Source: Umezawaea sp049997955
GTDB lineage: Bacteria > Actinomycetota > Actinomycetes > Mycobacteriales > Pseudonocardiaceae
Reading direction: 5' to 3'
NCBI GenBank assembly: GCA_049997955.1
Contig: JAEBDY010000026.1
Location: forward strand, 14,500-78,499
DNA length: 64,000 nucleotides
Shown in pieces: positions 61,151 through 64,000 of the stretch (position 1 is the first letter of the stretch; every line of letters starts with the position of its first letter). Below the pieces are notes generated by a model. It ran no database searches. It saw only the letters and a list, made by a program, of their open reading frames with translations, and was not told where the DNA came from. Made by a program: the position numbers and the translations under genes.

Positions 61151-62593
61151 ATGTCCGACGCACGGCCGGAAACGAGTGGGGTCGTCACCCCCGCGCAGGT
61201 CGATCCGACCGCGTTCGACTGGCCGTTCGTGCGGACGATCCTGGTGATGGTGCTGGGCGGGATGATGGCGTTCCTGGACGCCACCATCGTCAACGTCGGC
61301 GTGGACACGCTGCGGAACGAGTTCTCCGCCGGGTTGGAGACGGTGCAGTGGGTGGCCACCGGGTACCTGTTGGCGGTGGCGGTCGTGACGCCGCTGGCGG
61401 GCTTCCTGATCGACCGGTTCGGTGGCAAGCGGATGTGGCTCACCGGGTTGGTGGCGTTCGTCATCGGCTCGGTGCTCTGCAGCCTGGCCTGGTCGGCGAC
61501 ATCGCTGATCTTCTTCCGGGTGGTGCAGGGCATCGGTGGCGGGATGCTGGAGCCGATCATGCTGGCGCTGCTGGTGCGGGCCGCCGGGCCCGCGCGCATC
61601 GGGCGGTTGATGGGGTTGCTCGGAGCGATCACCGTCGGGCCGGTGCTCGGGCCCCTGCTGGGCGGGGTGATCTTGGCGAACCTGAACTGGCACTGGCTGT
61701 TCCTGGTGAACGTGCCGCTCGGGGTGGGAGCGATCGTGCTCGCCGTCCGGTACCTGCCCTCCGACTCGCCCGCCGTCGACGGGCCGCGGGCGCCGGGGGT
61801 GGACGTGCTGGGGATCGCGTTGCTGTGCCCCGGCAGCGCGGCGCTGATGTACGGGCTGTCGCAGGCCAGCGGGGGGCGCGGGTTCGGGGCCACACCCGTG
61901 CTGGTGGCCGTGGCGCTGGGCGTGGTGCTGCTGGTGGCGTACGTGGCGCACGCGCTGCGGACCTCGCGGACGCCGGTGATCGACCCGAGGTTGTTCGCCC
62001 GCTGGACCTACACGGCCAGCGCGGTCGGGATGGCCATGCTGGGAGTCGTGCTGTTCTCGCTGTTGTTCCTGATCCCGCTATACCACCAGGAGGTCCGCGA
62101 CGCGGGTCCGCTGGCGGCAGGGCTGATGCTCGCGCCGATGGGGTTGGGCGCGCTGACCGGGAACCCGTTCGCGGGCAAGGTCCTCGACCGGGTCGGCGCC
62201 AGGGTGCTGGTGCCCGCGGGCGGGGTGGCCATCGCGGCGACGGCGGTGGTGTTCATCAACGCGGACGCGCAGACCCCGGTGACCTGGCTGGTGCTCTGGA
62301 CGTTCCTGGGCGGCTTCGGGGTCGGTTGCGTCGGCGCGCCGACAATGGGTTCGCTCTACCGCACCGTGCCTGCCGACGTGGTTCCCCGTGCGACCAGCGC
62401 GGCAATGGTGCTGCACCAGTTGGGTGCCGCGTTCGGCATCGCCGTGGTGACGTTGGTGCTGCAAAGGAACCTGGCCGCAAACGCGGTGGAAACCGCATAT
62501 CAAACCACATTCTGGGCTTTGCTCGTGGCCGCGGGACTCATCTTCCTGACCGGTCTGTCACTGCCGCGCAAGCATGCGGCCACGACCCCCTGA
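61151..62593 (+). CDS. DHA2-family multidrug exporter (EmrB/QacA type)
   Basis: A 480-residue MFS transporter with 14 predicted membrane helices. The motif FLDATIVNVG in helix 1 and QWVATGYLLAVAVVTPLAGF with loop DRFGGKR are diagnostic, as is GPVLGPLLGGVI (motif C of antiporters). GAGGTGAC lies just before ATG. The 270 bases before it carry no gene and probably hold its promoter. It is a second exporter in the locus and may give product resistance. Confidence 0.92.
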   Translation: MSDARPETSGVVTPAQVDPTAFDWPFVRTILVMVLGGMMAFLDATIVNVGVDTLRNEFSAGLETVQWVATGYLLAVAVVTPLAGFLIDRFGGKRMWLTGLVAFVIGSVLCSLAWSATSLIFFRVVQGIGGGMLEPIMLALLVRAAGPARIGRLMGLLGAITVGPVLGPLLGGVILANLNWHWLFLVNVPLGVGAIVLAVRYLPSDSPAVDGPRAPGVDVLGIALLCPGSAALMYGLSQASGGRGFGATPVLVAVALGVVLLVAYVAHALRTSRTPVIDPRLFARWTYTASAVGMAMLGVVLFSLLFLIPLYHQEVRDAGPLAAGLMLAPMGLGALTGNPFAGKVLDRVGARVLVPAGGVAIAATAVVFINADAQTPVTWLVLWTFLGGFGVGCVGAPTMGSLYRTVPADVVPRATSAAMVLHQLGAAFGIAVVTLVLQRNLAANAVETAYQTTFWALLVAAGLIFLTGLSLPRKHAATTP

Positions 62594-62724
62594 AACCGCC
62601 ATGAGCAAACCGCAATTCCATGCCAGTCGGCAATTCCACCATCGCGACTCAAGGCCGACGGAGTCGAGCGATCACCCCCAAATGGAATAATGACGACAAA
62701 TCGTCCAGCGGATAGGTTGGATTG

Positions 62725-63552
62725 ATGAAGACACAGGTCGACGACATCAACCCCCAGTACGCCGCGCTCACCGAGGCTTCCATCGAGATCCTCGGCGGCA
62801 ACATGCACGTCGGTTACTGGGAGAACGCCGAGGACACCTCGTCCATGGCCGAGGCCACGAATCGGATGACCGACATGATGCTCGACCGGGTCGACCCCAA
62901 GCCGGGTCAGAGACTCCTCGACGTGGGCTGCGGCAACGCGGCACCGGCCATCCGCGCGGTGCGCACCAAGGGCGTGTCGGTGACGGGCATCGACATCGGC
63001 GCCTACCAGCTCAAACTCGCCGAGGCGCAGGTGCGCGCCGAGGGCTTGGCCGACGCGATCACCGTGCAGTACACCGATGTCAACGCGATGCCGTTCGAAG
63101 CCGAGTCGTTCGACCACGCGTGGTCCAGCGAGTGCCTGATCCACGTGGCCGACTGGAGCAAGACCCTGAGCCGGATCGCGCACGTCCTCAAGCCCGGCGG
63201 CCGCATCGTCGTCGCCGACTGCGTCGAGCGCGCACCGGTCGACGGGCCCACCCGCGAGTTCCTCGACGCCTACTACGCCTCGGTCCGCTGCCGCTACAAC
63301 AAGCTCGACGAAATCCCCGCCATGGTCGAGAAGGCGGGTCTGGAACTGGTGGAACTGGTCGAGATCGGCGACCACATCCTGGAGCGCACCATGCAGGCCG
63401 TCGACGACGGTTTCCGCGCGAAGGCCGCCCGGATCGAGGCGGACTACGGGATGCCCGCCGAGACCACCGAGAAGATCGGCGTGGACGCGGTGCGGTTCAG
63501 CAAGATCCCGGAGTCGGGCTACGCCATCGTGGTGGCTCGCAAACCTGCTTGA
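62725..63552 (+). CDS. SAM-dependent methyltransferase (RebM/gamma-TMT-like)
   Basis: A 275-residue class I methyltransferase. The N-terminal EILGGNMHVGYWENAED segment is the substrate-lid pattern seen in sugar O-methyltransferases and tocopherol-type C-methyltransferases. Motif I is RLLDVGCGN at 63-71 and LKPGGRIVVADCVERAP is the motif III region. ATG 62725 is preferred over the TTG just before it. Two hairpins follow the stop, so this is the end of its transcript. Confidence 0.88.
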   Translation: MKTQVDDINPQYAALTEASIEILGGNMHVGYWENAEDTSSMAEATNRMTDMMLDRVDPKPGQRLLDVGCGNAAPAIRAVRTKGVSVTGIDIGAYQLKLAEAQVRAEGLADAITVQYTDVNAMPFEAESFDHAWSSECLIHVADWSKTLSRIAHVLKPGGRIVVADCVERAPVDGPTREFLDAYYASVRCRYNKLDEIPAMVEKAGLELVELVEIGDHILERTMQAVDDGFRAKAARIEADYGMPAETTEKIGVDAVRFSKIPESGYAIVVARKPA

Positions 63553-63565
63553 GCGACGAGGGCGC

Positions 63566-63592
63566 GCTGTCCGGAGGCGCACTCCGGACAGC
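63566..63592 (+). terminator. Perfect 11-bp hairpin after the fourth methyltransferase
   Basis: 63566-63576 pairs with 63582-63592 around a 5-base loop, starting 13 bases after the stop codon. Confidence 0.78.
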
Positions 63593-63615
63593 TGCTGCCC
63601 GTCGTGGATTCCACT

Positions 63616-63655
63616 GGTCGTCGCCACCTCTCGATCCGGAGGTGTGGCGACGACC
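63616..63655 (+). terminator. Second tandem hairpin before metK
   Basis: 63616-63627 pairs with 63644-63655 as a perfect 12-bp stem; three more pairs form above a 2-base bulge. Together with the previous hairpin it isolates metK from upstream transcription. Confidence 0.65.
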
Positions 63656-63894
63656 ACGGGATGGACCCCGGCGGTGACGAACGGGCCGGCGGCGAAATCC
63701 CCGGTTCGGCAGCCTTCGACACCAACGCCTCATGCGCGAACGAGTCGTCGAGATCATGATGACGCGACAGCGCCGATCTATATTCGTGCCATATTCTTGC
63801 GGAAGTCACAAAATCTTGGAAAAGCTCGCACCGTTTTCACAGTTTCACACTTGAAGTCATACCATTGCCTATGTCGAAGGTTTGAGGTAGCGCC
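63656..63894 (+). promoter_or_regulatory. Low-GC metK upstream region
   Basis: No gene is seen. The last 150 bases are markedly AT-rich (TCTATATTC near 63777, CATATTCTTG near 63791) and probably hold the metK promoter and leader. I find no clear SAM riboswitch. Confidence 0.45.
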
Positions 63895-64000
63895 GTGAGC
63901 CAGCACGCCAGCAGGCTGTTCACCAGTGAGTCCGTCACCGAGGGACACCCGGACAAGATCTGCGACGCGATCAGCGACTCGATCCTGGACGCCCTGCTGA
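63895..64000 (+). CDS. metK: S-adenosylmethionine synthetase, 5-prime end (cut by window edge)
   Basis: The first 35 codons read SQHASRLFTSESVTEGHPDK then ICDAISDSILDALL, the invariant MetK N-terminus whose EGHPDKICD contacts ATP and methionine. GTG 63895 follows GAGG at 63884-63887. The gene runs off the right edge. Housekeeping metK of actinomycetes normally sits among nucleotide/coenzyme genes, whereas this copy follows a cluster methyltransferase. It may therefore be a dedicated copy supplying SAM to the four methyltransferases; a housekeeping copy at the cluster border cannot be excluded. Confidence 0.93.
   Translation, partial: MSQHASRLFTSESVTEGHPDKICDAISDSILDALL

Noticed and set aside
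63656..63894. A SAM riboswitch before metK
   Set aside because: No conserved SAM aptamer pattern could be recognised by eye; only an AT-rich promoter-like stretch is visible.
63644..63898. An 84-residue open frame before metK
   Set aside because: It begins inside a terminator hairpin and runs through an AT-rich promoter region.

Overview
The window looks like chromosomal DNA from a high-GC filamentous actinomycete, probably of the Pseudonocardiaceae (Saccharothrix, Actinosynnema or Lentzea-like; this is inferred from gene style, not from a search). Reasons are the strongly GC-biased third codon positions, GTG starts, ATGA/GTGA overlaps, LAL and LacI regulators, CBM2 cellulases with long Thr/Pro linkers, and a modular NRPS/PKS locus. 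I see no tRNA, rRNA, CRISPR array, insertion sequence or phage gene.

Region 1 (1-2550): an operon of four cysteine-poor ribosomal protein paralogues (L28, L33, S14, S18), the type usually expressed under zinc starvation. A hairpin, a broken piece of a COG0523 metallochaperone GTPase and a TerC-family membrane protein follow.

Region 2 (2518-17043): a minus-strand plant-polysaccharide locus. It encodes two GH127-type beta-L-arabinofuranosidases (one cytoplasmic, one secreted with a LamG domain), a secreted GH43, a large secreted (alpha/alpha)6-type glycosidase with two discoidin domains, a sugar ABC importer without its own ATPase, and a secreted zinc metalloprotease. A divergent LacI repressor and a palindromic operator (15836-15849) sit at its head. 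The set fits use of arabinosylated cell-wall polymers, possibly hydroxyproline-rich glycoproteins.

Region 3 (17182-22200): a secreted HExxH protein with a hexapeptide-helix tail, divergent from a GH5-CBM2 cellulase and an SGNH esterase-CBM2. A perfect CebR-type box (TGGGAGCGCTCCCA) lies between them.

Region 4 (22293-64000): a DUF885 protein, a cation/proton antiporter and a large LAL regulator, then an apparently undescribed lipopeptide-polyketide biosynthetic locus. Its core is a PhyH-SCP2 oxygenase, a fatty acyl-AMP ligase, a three-module NRPS with an N-terminal carrier protein, a KS-AT-ACP-C-A-PCP-C* hybrid, an O-methyltransferase, a P450, a DUF6875 protein, a seven-bladed FG-GAP lipoprotein and an MbtH protein, mostly joined by start/stop overlaps. 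Then come an MFS exporter, a Ser/Thr kinase, a second operon (flavoprotein, four-helix membrane protein, FHA/zinc-ribbon membrane protein, two methyltransferases, LLM oxidoreductase), a DHA2 exporter, a fourth methyltransferase and the start of metK. The predicted chain is fatty acid, three amino acids, one malonate unit left as beta-keto, and a fourth amino acid. No thioesterase or reductase release domain is seen. The line ends in a degenerate condensation domain (HRxxxDG) resembling P450-recruiting X domains, so the mode of release is open.
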